NCBI GenBank assembly: GCA_049324835.1
Contig: JBMOMT010000061.1
Coordinates: 1-52,462, forward strand
DNA from: JBMOMT01 sp049324835
GTDB lineage: Bacteria; Chloroflexota; Anaerolineae; CAYNKW01
Direction: 5' to 3'
Length of the DNA: 52,462 bases
Part shown: one piece after another, positions 1 through 8,528 of the stretch
Position numbering within the stretch: the stretch's first letter is position 1
Layout of the letters: each line of letters opens with the position of its first letter
Position numbers and translations under genes: made by a program
The notes under the pieces: model-generated
Told to the model about the DNA's origin: nothing
Seen by the model: the letters and a program-made list of their open reading frames with translations, nothing else
Database searches by the model: none

Positions 1-91
1 CACAATTTGTCGATTCGCCAGCGTCCAGTTGGCCAGATTGTGGGACGGGATGAACGATTTTAGCCTGCGGGAGGGTAGGCTGAGCAGTTAC
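1..91 (+). mobile_element. A-family MITE-like element, copy A1 (left part outside window)
   Basis: The right part of an element also seen at 13886-14026: the interior is almost identical and it ends with the same right terminus (GCCTGCGGGAGGG...TGAGCAGTTAC). The left terminus lies beyond the window edge. No gene is supported here; the short ORF across 29-235 is composed of repeat sequence. Confidence 0.75.
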
Positions 92-162
92 GATACGGAA
101 TGGTACTTGGTGTCCTTTGCGCCTTTGTGGTGCAAGAGTTTTTTCAGTGGACCCATCTGTTG
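92..162 (+). repeat. C repeat, copy C1 (71 bp)
   Basis: These 71 bases recur in inverted orientation at 10325-10395 with, by eye, one mismatch. The unit begins directly at the end of element A1. It contains the GCGCCTTTGTGGT string that also occurs near 2795-2807. No coding function is visible. Confidence 0.85.
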
Positions 163-198
163 TATTCAGGTCAAAAACCATCGTGAGCAGCTGGTCAG

Positions 199-235
199 AA
201 GTGCGTTGCACCTAAATCTAATATTGTCGAGGTAG
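199..235 (+). repeat. D repeat, copy D1
   Basis: Shares its GTGCGTTGCAC start and its ATTGTCGAG-containing end with 10655-10702, and in inverted orientation the ATTGTCGAGGTA end with 52332-52379. The outer end of the best copy begins GTAAC, as the A elements do. Probably a decayed mobile-element end. Confidence 0.6.
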
Positions 236-244
236 ATACTCACC

Positions 245-279
245 AAAAAGCAACGGCCTCCCCAGTTTCGGGGAGGCCG
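245..279 (-). terminator. Rho-independent terminator of the nfeD-flotillin operon
   Basis: A perfect 10-bp stem (CGGCCTCCCC / GGGGAGGCCG, 254-279) with a 6-nt loop is followed on the minus strand by TTGCTTTTT. It lies just downstream of the flotillin-like gene stop at 298. Confidence 0.85.
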
Positions 280-297
280 CTTCATCGACCTTGGTTT

Positions 298-1806
298 CTA
301 GTCCTCTTCGACGGGCGGCTTTTTGCCGCCGGGTTTGCCACCACCGACGATGGGCAAATTCTGGAGCATCTCGATCAAGTTGATGCCGGTGAGGGCTTCT
401 ATCGTCTCCGGCACCTGAGCGACGATATCGGTCACATCGCGGGCCACACGCGAAGCGCCGGCCGCTGCACCATCGCCGCCAGAACTGATGACCACGATGC
501 GGTCGGTTTGGGCCAGCGGTTGAGCCACCGCCGCCGCCACTTGAGGCAGCCCCTGGATCAGTTCCAGCAAGATGGGCGCCTGGTTATAGTTCTGCCAGGC
601 CTCGGCCTTTTTCTCCATGGCTTCAGCCTCGGCAAAGCCTTTGGCCCGGATGACCTCCGCCTCGGCCAGACCCTGGGCCCGGATGACCTCGGCCTCGGCC
701 AAACCCCTGACGCGGGTGGCGGCGGCTTCGCCCTCGCCCACCTGTCGCAGGGCTTCGGCCTGACCTTGAGCCTCGGTTTGTGTCTGGAAACGTTTGGCCT
801 CGGCCAGCGTCTGGATGCGATATTGCTCCGCTTCGACGGGCTTGCGTACGGTGGCCTCCAGTTCCCTTTCTTTGCGCAACGCCTCCTGCTGCTGCACCTC
901 GATCTGCTTCTTTTTGGCGATGACCTCGATCTGCACCTCTTCGCCTTTGACCTGCTGGTTGGTGATGTTTTGTTGCAGGGTATAGGCCAGCTCGGCTTCG
1001 GCACGGCGACGGTTGGTCTCGGCGTCGTAGGCGGCTTTCTCGACCTTGTAATTCTTGTCTGCCTCGGCGATGCGCGTTTCTGCCACCAGTTTGGCCGTCT
1101 CTCCCTCCTGGCGCGCTTCGGCGCTGCGGATGGTGGCGTCGCGGGCGGCCTCAGCCTGGCCGATGGCCGCATCACGTTTGACCTGGGCGATGCGCTCCTG
1201 GCCCAGCGCGTCCAGGTAGCCCTCGTCGTCGTGGATGTCCTTGATGGTAAAAGACACGATCGACAGGCCCATCTTGTTCAGATCGACCTCCGAGTGCTCG
1301 TTCACCTGCTGGGCAAAGGCATCGCGGTCTTTGTAAATGCCCTCGACGGTCATGGTGCCCAGGATGGCCCGCAGGTGACCGGCCAGCGTCTCGTGGGCCA
1401 CGTGCATGATCTGCTGGCGATCCATCGAGAGAAACTGCTCGGCTGCCGTGCGGATGGAGGCATCGTCGCCGCGCACCTTGACCTGCGCCACACCGTCGAC
1501 GTTGACCGGCACGCCCTGAACGGTGTAAACGTTGTTGACCGTCACCTCGATGGTCATCACCTCCAGCGAGAGCACATCCACCCGTTCGATGACCGGCCAG
1601 ATGATCGTGCCGCCGCCCTGCACGATACGAAAGCCCACCCTCTCTTTCTGGCCGGTGACCAGGTTCTCGATGATACTGCCCCGCCCAGAGATGATCAACA
1701 CCTGGTTAGGGCCTACCTTTTTGTAGCGACTGGCGATAAAGGCAGCCAACACCGCCAGCACAAAAAAACCCATGACGATCGCAATCGGAACTAAAAATCC
1801 TTCCAT
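298..1806 (-). CDS. Flotillin-like SPFH-domain membrane scaffold protein
   Basis: A 502-aa protein of the flotillin/YqiK type. It starts with one hydrophobic segment (about residues 4-26), then an SPFH/band-7 domain (about 28-210), then a long Ala/Glu-rich coiled coil with tandem AEAEVIRA-like repeats (about 210-425) and a C-terminal oligomerisation region ending in an acidic tail. Flotillins form large oligomers at the membrane and organise lipid and protein microdomains; this is family knowledge. The start is supported by GAGGAGG eight bases upstream of the ATG. It follows an NfeD-family gene by 65 bases, the classic nfeD-flotillin pairing, and a strong terminator follows its stop. The exact cargo or role is unknown. 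Confidence 0.93.
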   Translation of the reverse strand: MEGFLVPIAIVMGFFVLAVLAAFIASRYKKVGPNQVLIISGRGSIIENLVTGQKERVGFRIVQGGGTIIWPVIERVDVLSLEVMTIEVTVNNVYTVQGVPVNVDGVAQVKVRGDDASIRTAAEQFLSMDRQQIMHVAHETLAGHLRAILGTMTVEGIYKDRDAFAQQVNEHSEVDLNKMGLSIVSFTIKDIHDDEGYLDALGQERIAQVKRDAAIGQAEAARDATIRSAEARQEGETAKLVAETRIAEADKNYKVEKAAYDAETNRRRAEAELAYTLQQNITNQQVKGEEVQIEVIAKKKQIEVQQQEALRKERELEATVRKPVEAEQYRIQTLAEAKRFQTQTEAQGQAEALRQVGEGEAAATRVRGLAEAEVIRAQGLAEAEVIRAKGFAEAEAMEKKAEAWQNYNQAPILLELIQGLPQVAAAVAQPLAQTDRIVVISSGGDGAAAGASRVARDVTDIVAQVPETIEALTGINLIEMLQNLPIVGGGKPGGKKPPVEED

Positions 1807-1871
1807 GATCTGATCCTCCTCTTGTGACCACGTCCTGCCAATGGCCGGTTGGTAATCTGAAACGGCCCCGG

Positions 1872-2519
1872 TTACGATTCTCCATCCTGCTGCAGGCGCA
1901 CCAGAGCCGTGCGGCCCACGATTCGCTCCACGATGATCACAGCGCCGCGCGGGATGGCCTGCCCGGTGATGGAACGGGCGGGTGTGGAGATGCGCGCGCC
2001 CTTGGCGATGTAGACGATCTCGCCCACACCATCGGCGGCGATGGGCACGATCACCTCACCCACAATGCCCGGCAGATCGCGCTGCCGTACTTCGCTGGAA
2101 GCCTGCATAGACACCAGCAGCCGCCCGTAAAAAAAATAGACCACGCCGCCGGTGACAAAACCACCCAGCGTGGCCCACAACAAACTGAACTCTGGACGGA
2201 CGTGAAACAACTGTGTGGCCACGATGCCCACACTGCCAAAACTGGTGATAAAGGCAGCGATGGTGATGGGACTCAGAGGTGAAACCTCGACCATGCCGTG
2301 GTCAAAAGAGCCTACGTCGGCAGAGCTGACTGCCACGTGAACATCGGGGATGTCCACATCACCGGGCAGATCGACGTGCGGCACATCGATGTCCACATCG
2401 GGCAGGTCTATGTTCGACAGCCCGCCGCCGATGAGGAGCATCAGCGCGTAGAGAAAACCCACCATCAGCAAGGCCACGTAAACGCAATTGATCGTCCCCA
2501 GACCCTGTAGCCAATCCAT
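1872..2519 (-). CDS. NfeD-family membrane protein with C-terminal OB fold
   Basis: A 215-aa protein with an N-terminal membrane segment, a short Asp/Val/Pro-rich linker (repeated D-V-D-x-P), two further membrane segments and a C-terminal soluble domain of about 65 residues matching the NfeD OB fold (G-x-V-G pattern, then TGQAIPRGAVIIV). NfeD proteins partner with flotillin/SPFH proteins, and the flotillin gene follows directly. The ATG at 2519 is chosen over the in-frame ATG at 2522 and a longer upstream start because AGGAGG (2525-2530) sits five bases before it. A near-consensus promoter lies at 2580-2608. Confidence 0.88.
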   Translation of the reverse strand: MDWLQGLGTINCVYVALLMVGFLYALMLLIGGGLSNIDLPDVDIDVPHVDLPGDVDIPDVHVAVSSADVGSFDHGMVEVSPLSPITIAAFITSFGSVGIVATQLFHVRPEFSLLWATLGGFVTGGVVYFFYGRLLVSMQASSEVRQRDLPGIVGEVIVPIAADGVGEIVYIAKGARISTPARSITGQAIPRGAVIIVERIVGRTALVRLQQDGES

Positions 2520-2579
2520 CATCGCCTCCTTTTCGGGCGCGCCAGGCGAAAAAAGGACCATCATCAGCGATGCAGACCT

Positions 2580-2608
2580 ATTATACCTGCCCTTGCCCGG
2601 AAGGTCAA
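2580..2608 (-). promoter_or_regulatory. Sigma70-type promoter of nfeD-flotillin
   Basis: On the minus strand TTGACC (2603-2608), 17 bases, then TATAAT (2580-2585). It lies about 60 bases upstream of the chosen nfeD start and right beside repeat B1. Confidence 0.75.
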
Positions 2609-2620
2609 AACCCCAAGTCT

Positions 2621-2780
2621 GGAGTGCATTTCACCTTGGGGGCGGGTTTTCATCCTCCCGCAGGTTTTCGGCGCGCAAAAGCTACCTGCCTCTGTTTGGC
2701 GACCCTGCCGGGGTGCAGCTCAGCCTGGCTGAACCTGCGGGAGGATCAGACACCTCCCACGATTTTTGGCCACACTCAAA
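2621..2780 (+). repeat. B repeat, copy B1 (about 160 bp)
   Basis: Aligns along its whole length with the reverse complement of 33829-33984. The outer parts are well conserved (GTGCATTTCA...TTTTCATCCTCCCGC at one end, AACCTGCGGGAGG...CCACACTC at the other) and the interior is more diverged. The internal inverted CCTCCCGCAGG / CCTGCGGGAGG arms resemble those of the A elements. It makes up most of the 329-base gap between nfeD and the PBP gene. Confidence 0.75.
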
Positions 2781-2807
2781 TCAAAAAGAGCTTTGCGCCT
2801 TTGTGGT

Positions 2808-2846
2808 AAATTTCTTGCCCAGCGTGTAAGAATTTCGCCGGTAAGG
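2808..2846 (+). repeat. E hairpin repeat, copy E1 (39 bp)
   Basis: Identical to 52293-52331 except for one base. The core forms a 7-bp stem with a 7-nt loop (TTCTTGC / GTAAGAA here with one G-T pair; perfect in the other copy). It ends directly before the PBP gene stop and could act as a weak 3'-end structure, but no T-run follows. Confidence 0.65.
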
Positions 2847-2848
2847 TA

Positions 2849-4978
2849 CTAGGGCTGCGGCGTGGCAGTCGGTGGCGGCGAGGGTGTAACGGACGGTGCA
2901 ATGCCAAAATAGACCTCGGCCAGACGGCGAAAGAGTGGTGCGGCCACCGTCGGCCCTTCGCCGCCGTGCTCGATCATGACGGCAATGACGATCTCGGGAG
3001 CATCGGCGGGCGCGTAACCCACAAACCAGGCGTGAGGGTCGGCGTCATCGCCGGTTTCGGCGGTGCCGGTTTTACCGGCCACCGGAAAAGGCAACCCCAT
3101 CATGGCGCGATAAGCCGTGCCGTGAGGCAGCGTGCCGACCCCCAACAGCCCTTCTTGAATGTCTGCCAGATGCTCCGCATGGATCGGCAGCCGCCCCAGC
3201 TCCTCACGCTCAAACACGATCTCGTCGCCGATGCGGTAGACGATCTGCGGCCGCAACAGCGCGCCGCCGTTGGCCACGGCTGCCATCAGGCGGGCCATCT
3301 GCAATGGCGTGGCCAGCAAGAACCCCTGCCCAATGCCCAGGTTCACCGAGTCGCCGGGCACCCACGGCTCACCATAGACCGTCCGCTTCCAGGCGCTATC
3401 CGGCACCAGGCCGGCTGATTCGGGCAGCTCACGCAGGCCGGTGGGTTGGCCCAGGCCAAAACCGCGCGCATAGTGGGGCAAAATATCGGCATCGAGTGTA
3501 TCCAGCAGCAAGCCGATCTCGTAAAACACCACGTCGCAAGAGACGGTCAGGCCGGTGATGACGTCGATGGGGCCGTGACCACTCTCCAGCCAGCAGACCT
3601 TGGGCCAGTCTGGGCCGAGGCCGGCCCACGAGCCGGTGCAGGTGAAACGGCTGTCACGCGTGAGGCCGCCTTTTTCCAGTCCGGCGCTCAGTGTGACCAC
3701 CTTGAACACCGAGCCTGGCGGATAGGCCGACTGCAATACCCGGTTGACCAGGGGACGATCCAGGTTGGCCTCGAGCTGTTGCCAGTTTTCCCAAGAGATG
3801 CTCGGCACGAAAACGGCCGGGTCGTAGGTGGGATAACTCGCCACGGCCAACAGCCCACCATCGCGCGGGTCGAGGGCCACGATGGCTCCCGGTTTGCCAA
3901 CCTCAGCCAGCAACGCTTCGGCGGCCTGTTGCAGATCGCGGCGCAGGGTGGTATAGAGGCTGCGGGCCGGCGTGGCCGGACGCTCGGCGAGCCGCTCGAC
4001 GAGCGCGCCGTGGCTGTCGATCAGGGTGAGCAGGCCGCCGCGCTGTCCGGCGAGGTAAGACTCACCCCAGGCCTCCAGGCCGGTCTGGCCCACCAACTCG
4101 TCGCCGCGGTAACCCAGTTTACGCCACGCTTCCAGCTCTTCGGCATAGATCGGCCCCATGTAACCCACCACGTGGGCCGCCACCCCTCCGCCGGGATAGG
4201 CGCGCACCTCCCGCTCCTGGAGTTGGACGCCCGGCAGGGCAACGAGGGTTTCAAAATGGGCCTGGCTCACCTCAGGCGAGATGTCCTTGATGGGCACGAA
4301 CCAGTAGGGCAGGGCGTCGGCGTAGGCCTGGCGGATGTCCTCGACGGGCATTTCCAGGATGCGACTCAGCTCGGCCAGCGTGCTTGGCTCGTTCTCGGCT
4401 GTCAGGCTGCCAGGCACCACGCCCACCGTGACCAGCACACCTTTGGCCGCCAGGCCCAGGCCGTCACGGTCATAAATGTTGCCCCGCACGGCCGTGCGTT
4501 CGACGAGATGGAGCCGGCGATTGGCCGTGAGGCCGGGAAAGATCAGTCCCGGCGACCACAACACGCCCCAGCGGTTAGCCTCGAAAGCCAGGCTCATCTG
4601 ATAATCGAACGTCAGCGGGCCCAGCACGGCGCTCTGCAGGGTGACCGTCCAATCCACCTGGGCGCTGTAGCCACTATCCAGGACGGCCAAGACCTGGGCG
4701 CGCAACGAGGTTACAGCCGCTTCGGCCAGGCTGTTTTGGTAAAGGGCCTCAAAATCCTCCTGGCTGAATTGGGTTTTGACCGAGGGGGCCAGCAGGCCAT
4801 ACATGGTGGTGTAATCGGCCCGTTCCCAGCCATTCAAAAAGGCTTCGGCGGCGGTCTCGGGCCGGGCGACGATGGGGGTGGGCGGCAGAGTGGGGGTGGG
4901 GTGCAAAGCCGAAAGGATCGACTGGCAGCCGCAGGTGGCCAATGCCAGAAGCAAGAGCAACAGCCGCCGCGTTTTCAT
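2849..4978 (-). CDS. Class B penicillin-binding protein, PBP2/MecA-N type
   Basis: A 709-aa D,D-transpeptidase predicted to cross-link peptidoglycan outside the membrane. It has an N-terminal hydrophobic signal with a Cys-containing end (possible lipoprotein), an NTF2-like MecA-N domain (about 45-150), a dimerisation region (about 160-340) and a transpeptidase domain with all three motifs: SVFK (catalytic S423, K426), SCD (480-482) and KTG (from K636). An SxD second motif is as in E. coli PBP2, suggesting an elongation rather than a septal role (inference). The ATG at 4978 overlaps the upstream stop in an ATGA arrangement; an in-frame TTG at 4987 is less likely. The C-terminus is a Pro/Thr-rich tail. 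Confidence 0.92.
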   Translation of the reverse strand: MKTRRLLLLLLALATCGCQSILSALHPTPTLPPTPIVARPETAAEAFLNGWERADYTTMYGLLAPSVKTQFSQEDFEALYQNSLAEAAVTSLRAQVLAVLDSGYSAQVDWTVTLQSAVLGPLTFDYQMSLAFEANRWGVLWSPGLIFPGLTANRRLHLVERTAVRGNIYDRDGLGLAAKGVLVTVGVVPGSLTAENEPSTLAELSRILEMPVEDIRQAYADALPYWFVPIKDISPEVSQAHFETLVALPGVQLQEREVRAYPGGGVAAHVVGYMGPIYAEELEAWRKLGYRGDELVGQTGLEAWGESYLAGQRGGLLTLIDSHGALVERLAERPATPARSLYTTLRRDLQQAAEALLAEVGKPGAIVALDPRDGGLLAVASYPTYDPAVFVPSISWENWQQLEANLDRPLVNRVLQSAYPPGSVFKVVTLSAGLEKGGLTRDSRFTCTGSWAGLGPDWPKVCWLESGHGPIDVITGLTVSCDVVFYEIGLLLDTLDADILPHYARGFGLGQPTGLRELPESAGLVPDSAWKRTVYGEPWVPGDSVNLGIGQGFLLATPLQMARLMAAVANGGALLRPQIVYRIGDEIVFEREELGRLPIHAEHLADIQEGLLGVGTLPHGTAYRAMMGLPFPVAGKTGTAETGDDADPHAWFVGYAPADAPEIVIAVMIEHGGEGPTVAAPLFRRLAEVYFGIAPSVTPSPPPTATPQP

Positions 4979-7278
4979 GGTCCCCAAACGGGCGACTGGT
5001 CGTTGGCCTCGTTATCGGTGAGATTGGTGAGGTTCTTGCCCTCGGTATCCACGAGATAGATGTCCCAATCGCCATCGCGGTTGGAATAAAAAGCGATCCA
5101 GCGGCCATCGGGCGACCAGACGGGGCCGTGATCGTCGGCGTAGGGCCAACGGCTCAGGTTGCGCGGTTCACTGCCGTCGGTGCGCATGAGATAGATTTCC
5201 GCGTCGCCGTCACGCGTCGATTCAAAAGCGATCCACTGTCCGTCGGGCGACCAGGAAGGCGAGAGAACGCTGCCTGGTGAGTCTGTCAGGCGGGTGGTAG
5301 CCGTGCCCTGCCAGGGCATGACATAGATCTCCCAATCGCCATGCCGTTTGGAGGCAAAGGCCAGAGTCTTGCCGTCGGGCGACCAGACCGGCGAGAGATC
5401 ACTGACCTCGTTTTCCGTCAGGCGCAGCAACTCGGTGCCATCGGCGCGCACAGCATACAGTTCCCAGTTTTCGTCGCGGAAGGAGGCAAAAGCGATCCAT
5501 TGTCCATCAGGCGACCAGGAAGGGGTCCAATCGTCGGCGGGATGGCGGGTGAGGTTGGTCAGGCCAACGCCGTCGAGGCGCATGATATAAATTTCCTTGT
5601 TGCCATCACGCTCGGAGACAAACGCCACCGAGCGACCGGACGCTCCCCAGGCGGGATAGGCTTCGCCGAGGGCGCTGGCGGTGAGAGGCCGGGGATCGGC
5701 GCCATCGGCCTGCATCAGGTAAAGCTGCCAGGGATCGTCGGCGTTTTCTTTGCGCATGTAGAGGATTTGCCCCTCAACAGACAGGCCTGGCGGGGTGTTT
5801 TCCGGCTCTGTCGTGGGCGAGGGTTGTGCTTCGCCTGTTTCAACTTGAGCCGTGGCGACGGCTGGATCGGTTGGAGTCAGAGGTGGCCTGGAAGGGCGGG
5901 CCGAGGCCGTGACGATCGGTGACGCCGACCGGGTGTCGGCGACCGTGGCCGTCAAAGTGGGCCGTGGTTTGGCCGCCGGGGGCAGGCGAAAGAGGAGCAC
6001 AACTAGCACCAGTACCGTCGCCGTGGCGATGGCCACAGCGGGCCAGTTGCCGGTGGTTAGCTCGGCGGCCAGTTCCTGGGTCGAGGTTGGGGTGGGCCGG
6101 CGTTGCACCCTCCAATGGGCCTTTTTGGCCGCTTTGAGTAGATCGCTGTGGAAGGGCAGCCAGGCGCGGAACAGTTCGATGCGGGCGCGATAGCTGATGG
6201 CGCCCAGGTGTTCCAATATGCCACGCTCGACCAGCGATTGTAGCGCCTGTTCCAGCAGGCTCCTTTTAACGCGCACGCCGCGCCGGCTGAGAGCCTTTTG
6301 GATCTCGTAAAAGGTAAAAACGCCGCCCTGACCTTTGAGTTCACCAAAGAGGGCCAGCACGGCCTGCTCCGATGGCGACGAGGCTGCCCACCAGGCCTCA
6401 AATTCATCGAAGGGCAGGGGCAACAATTCCTCCAGCGCGGCAGAAACATCCGGCAGGGAAACCTCGCCGGGGAAACGGCGATTGAACAGGGTATACCCCA
6501 ACAGTTGCAGGTAGTAGGGCTGGCCGGATGCCAGCTCGACGATGCGCCGCGCCGCCGCCGGGTCGTAGGTCAACCGACCCGCCACCGGCGACTTGAGCAG
6601 GTCGTGGGCTTCGGTGGAATTGAGCGGGCCGATGTGCTGCAGGGGTGCGTTCTGGGCCCAGCCGCGGGCGGCCAGGAGCCAATCCAGGCTCTGGGCGGCG
6701 ATGACAAAACGCAGGCCGGGCCGCCGCTCCAGGGCCTCATCTACCACATCGAGCACGATCTGGCGCTGTGGGCCGTTGGCCGGCAGCGCGTCCAGGTCAT
6801 CGAGCAGTAACAGCAGCACGTTGTTGCCCAACACCTGACGTAGATCGGTAAAGAACTCACGCCAGGCGTAGGTGGCGTCGCGGGCAAATTCGGCGCGTTG
6901 GGGAGAAGCCAGGTTCAGAGCGTGCAGGCGGCCGAGTTGTTGGGCGAGATCGCGGCAGAGCGCCCACATAAAAGAGGCTTGTTGGCTGCCGGCGGCAGGT
7001 TCCTGGTCGGCAGAGTTGAACTCGTGGGCCAGTTTTTGCAGGTCGAGGCGGACTGGCAGGTAGCCCGCAGGCACGTGATGCAGCAACTGCAACAGAAACG
7101 ATGTCTTGCCGATGCGGCGAACACCGTGTAGCAGCAAAACACGATCGCTCCGAACGAGCCGTTCACGCACCCAGGCCAGCAGATCTGCCCGGCCAGAGAA
7201 GCGGGCGGGGTCGTCGACAGGTCGATTGGTGATATAGGGATTGAGGGTATCTTGGGCCGAGGGCTCTGCTGCCAACAA
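4975..7278 (-). CDS. AAA/STAND-like ATPase with membrane segment and extracytoplasmic TolB propeller
   Basis: A 767-aa three-part protein. An N-terminal P-loop ATPase carries Walker A (GVRRIGKTS, residues 52-60) and a hydrophobic Walker B ending LLLDDLDAL (about 160-170), followed by a winged-helix-like region. A single membrane segment lies near 410-432. After a Thr/Pro-rich linker come six PD40/TolB-type repeats (SPxWSPDGxxIAF), enough for a six-bladed propeller. The layout suggests a transmembrane sensor whose propeller binds an external ligand and whose ATPase acts inside (inference). The start is TTG with AGGAG upstream. Its stop overlaps the start of the PBP2-type gene (ATGA), so the two are translationally coupled. 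Confidence 0.85.
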   Translation of the reverse strand: MLAAEPSAQDTLNPYITNRPVDDPARFSGRADLLAWVRERLVRSDRVLLLHGVRRIGKTSFLLQLLHHVPAGYLPVRLDLQKLAHEFNSADQEPAAGSQQASFMWALCRDLAQQLGRLHALNLASPQRAEFARDATYAWREFFTDLRQVLGNNVLLLLLDDLDALPANGPQRQIVLDVVDEALERRPGLRFVIAAQSLDWLLAARGWAQNAPLQHIGPLNSTEAHDLLKSPVAGRLTYDPAAARRIVELASGQPYYLQLLGYTLFNRRFPGEVSLPDVSAALEELLPLPFDEFEAWWAASSPSEQAVLALFGELKGQGGVFTFYEIQKALSRRGVRVKRSLLEQALQSLVERGILEHLGAISYRARIELFRAWLPFHSDLLKAAKKAHWRVQRRPTPTSTQELAAELTTGNWPAVAIATATVLVLVVLLFRLPPAAKPRPTLTATVADTRSASPIVTASARPSRPPLTPTDPAVATAQVETGEAQPSPTTEPENTPPGLSVEGQILYMRKENADDPWQLYLMQADGADPRPLTASALGEAYPAWGASGRSVAFVSERDGNKEIYIMRLDGVGLTNLTRHPADDWTPSWSPDGQWIAFASFRDENWELYAVRADGTELLRLTENEVSDLSPVWSPDGKTLAFASKRHGDWEIYVMPWQGTATTRLTDSPGSVLSPSWSPDGQWIAFESTRDGDAEIYLMRTDGSEPRNLSRWPYADDHGPVWSPDGRWIAFYSNRDGDWDIYLVDTEGKNLTNLTDNEANDQSPVWGP

Positions 7279-7319
7279 CTCGCTCCTGTGAAGTGGTGAC
7301 AGGTCGTCGGATGGCTGGA

Positions 7320-7348
7320 ATTATATCACAGTTTCAGATTTCATCCAA
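7320..7348 (-). promoter_or_regulatory. Promoter of the AAA/TolB-PBP2 operon
   Basis: Minus strand TTGGAT (7343-7348), 17 bases, TATAAT (7320-7325). The -35 lies inside the 3' end of the PAC2-family gene. Distance to the TTG start is about 40 bases. Confidence 0.65.
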
Positions 7349-8245
7349 GAGTTTGCCCAGGGCCTCTGTCCAGACGTCGCTGAGCGGTTCGAAGGACATC
7401 TCGGTGAATTCGTCGTTGACCTTTTCCATGTAATCTCGCACCGACAGGTGGGGCATGGTGCGCGCCATCTGCTCGATCTTTTTATCCCAGGCGGCGATGA
7501 GCTTTTCGCTCTGCCGTTGCAGGTCGGAAAGGTCGAGGTCGAGATCGAACATGTGGCTCAACCGCACCAGGATATCGTACCAGGCCTTATGGTCTTGCTC
7601 GATGGCCAGGATTGGGGCCATGGCCGAGAGTTGGGAAAAATCAAAAGAGGGCACAAAGGCACAAAAACGGAAAAACTCTATCCCCCTGGGCTCAGCTTTG
7701 TCGGCCAGATACATGCTGATGGTGCTGCCGCCTTCGTAATCGGAAAAACGAACGGCATAGCGGGCCAGCTCCTCTTTCATTTCCAGCAGACTGTACACAC
7801 ACGAGATGTTCCGGTCTTTATCGTGGGGCACCGCGCCATAGACCCCCGCCACAGCGGCCACCGTTTTGACGCCCAGCGCCTCCACGGCATCAAAAAAGGC
7901 TCGAGCGTACACCTCGGCGTTGAGATGGGGCTCCTGACCTAAAAAGAGGTAAAATCCCTGGCTGTTATCGCCGCTCCAAAAGAGATCGTTTCTCTCGGTC
8001 TCCATATGCTGCCGGTGGCCCTCCTTGAGCTTGACCACCGGTCTCAAAAAATGGTGCGCACCGGGCACCTGAAAGAGGTAATACCCGGCCGGCCTGAGCT
8101 GGCCCACCCGCTTGGCCTGGGTGTGTCTGATGAGGTATTCCAAAAGCCCCGAAGAAACCTCACCGGCGTCGGCCCACTGCTGCCAGCCGGCGATCAGACA
8201 ATCGCCCGGGGCCGGTTTGCCCCACAACTCGATCAGCTCACTCAT
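7334..8245 (-). CDS. PAC2-family protein
   Basis: A 303-aa protein of the PAC2 (proteasome assembly chaperone 2-like) family. The N-terminal pattern LIAGWxxWADAGEVSSGLLEYL and the central GVYGAVPHDKDR region are typical of bacterial and archaeal PAC2-like proteins, whose biochemical role is not established. There is no signal peptide or membrane segment. The ATG at 8245 is preferred over starts 9 and 33 bases upstream because GGAAGG lies nine bases before it and the family begins near the SELIELW stretch. It has its own promoter at 8287-8315. Confidence 0.8.
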   Translation of the reverse strand: MSELIELWGKPAPGDCLIAGWQQWADAGEVSSGLLEYLIRHTQAKRVGQLRPAGYYLFQVPGAHHFLRPVVKLKEGHRQHMETERNDLFWSGDNSQGFYLFLGQEPHLNAEVYARAFFDAVEALGVKTVAAVAGVYGAVPHDKDRNISCVYSLLEMKEELARYAVRFSDYEGGSTISMYLADKAEPRGIEFFRFCAFVPSFDFSQLSAMAPILAIEQDHKAWYDILVRLSHMFDLDLDLSDLQRQSEKLIAAWDKKIEQMARTMPHLSVRDYMEKVNDEFTEMSFEPLSDVWTEALGKLLDEI

Positions 8246-8286
8246 CGCGCCCATCCTTCCACCTGCCGCGCTGTTCAACTGAGACT

Positions 8287-8315
8287 ATTCTACCATAGGT
8301 CAGAGCGCGGGGCAA
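8287..8315 (-). promoter_or_regulatory. Promoter of the PAC2-family gene
   Basis: Minus strand TTGCCC (8310-8315), 17 bases, TAGAAT (8287-8292). The same TTGCCC-N17 arrangement recurs at 33186 and 33992. Confidence 0.6.
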
Positions 8316-8410
8316 ACCCCAGGACGTGCTCCAAGTCGCCCGACGGGTCGGATTCCCCAACTTGGGGGTATGGGGCGTGCAAAGCGAGCAAAACCCGAAC
8401 AAGCACCTGT

Positions 8411-8431
8411 CCTGTACCGGACAGGTACAGG
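8411..8431 (+). repeat. Palindrome with 8-bp arms
   Basis: CCTGTACC / GGTACAGG with a 5-nt centre, in the 283-base gap between the PAC2-family gene and the unknown gene to its right. It is not followed by a T-run on either strand. Otherwise this gap shows only the promoter and the terminator listed separately. Confidence 0.45.
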
Positions 8432-8483
8432 GTTCGGGATTCCGTCATCCTTGAAAAAGCACAGGGCAAACCCGGACGGTTAC

Positions 8484-8519
8484 AAAAGGAAACGGCTCGC
8501 CGGTACATGCGGCGAGCCG
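8484..8519 (-). terminator. Rho-independent terminator after the aldolase-unknown pair
   Basis: A perfect 10-bp stem CGGCTCGCCG / CGGCGAGCCG (8493-8519) with a 7-nt loop is followed on the minus strand by TTTCCTTTT. It lies ten bases past the stop of the 210-aa gene. Confidence 0.8.
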
Positions 8520-8528
8520 GGCAGATAC

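Noticed and set aside
29..235. Short ORF at the window start
   Set aside because: Made of parts of repeats A1, C1 and D1; no homology or ribosome site.
508..1794. Long rightward ORF antisense to the flotillin-like gene
   Set aside because: Shadow of the opposite frame of a repetitive Ala/Glu coding region; no ribosome site, and the leftward protein is a clear family member.
3446..5059. 537-codon rightward ORF opposite the PBP gene
   Set aside because: Antisense to a PBP with all three catalytic motifs; composition is typical of a GC-rich shadow frame.
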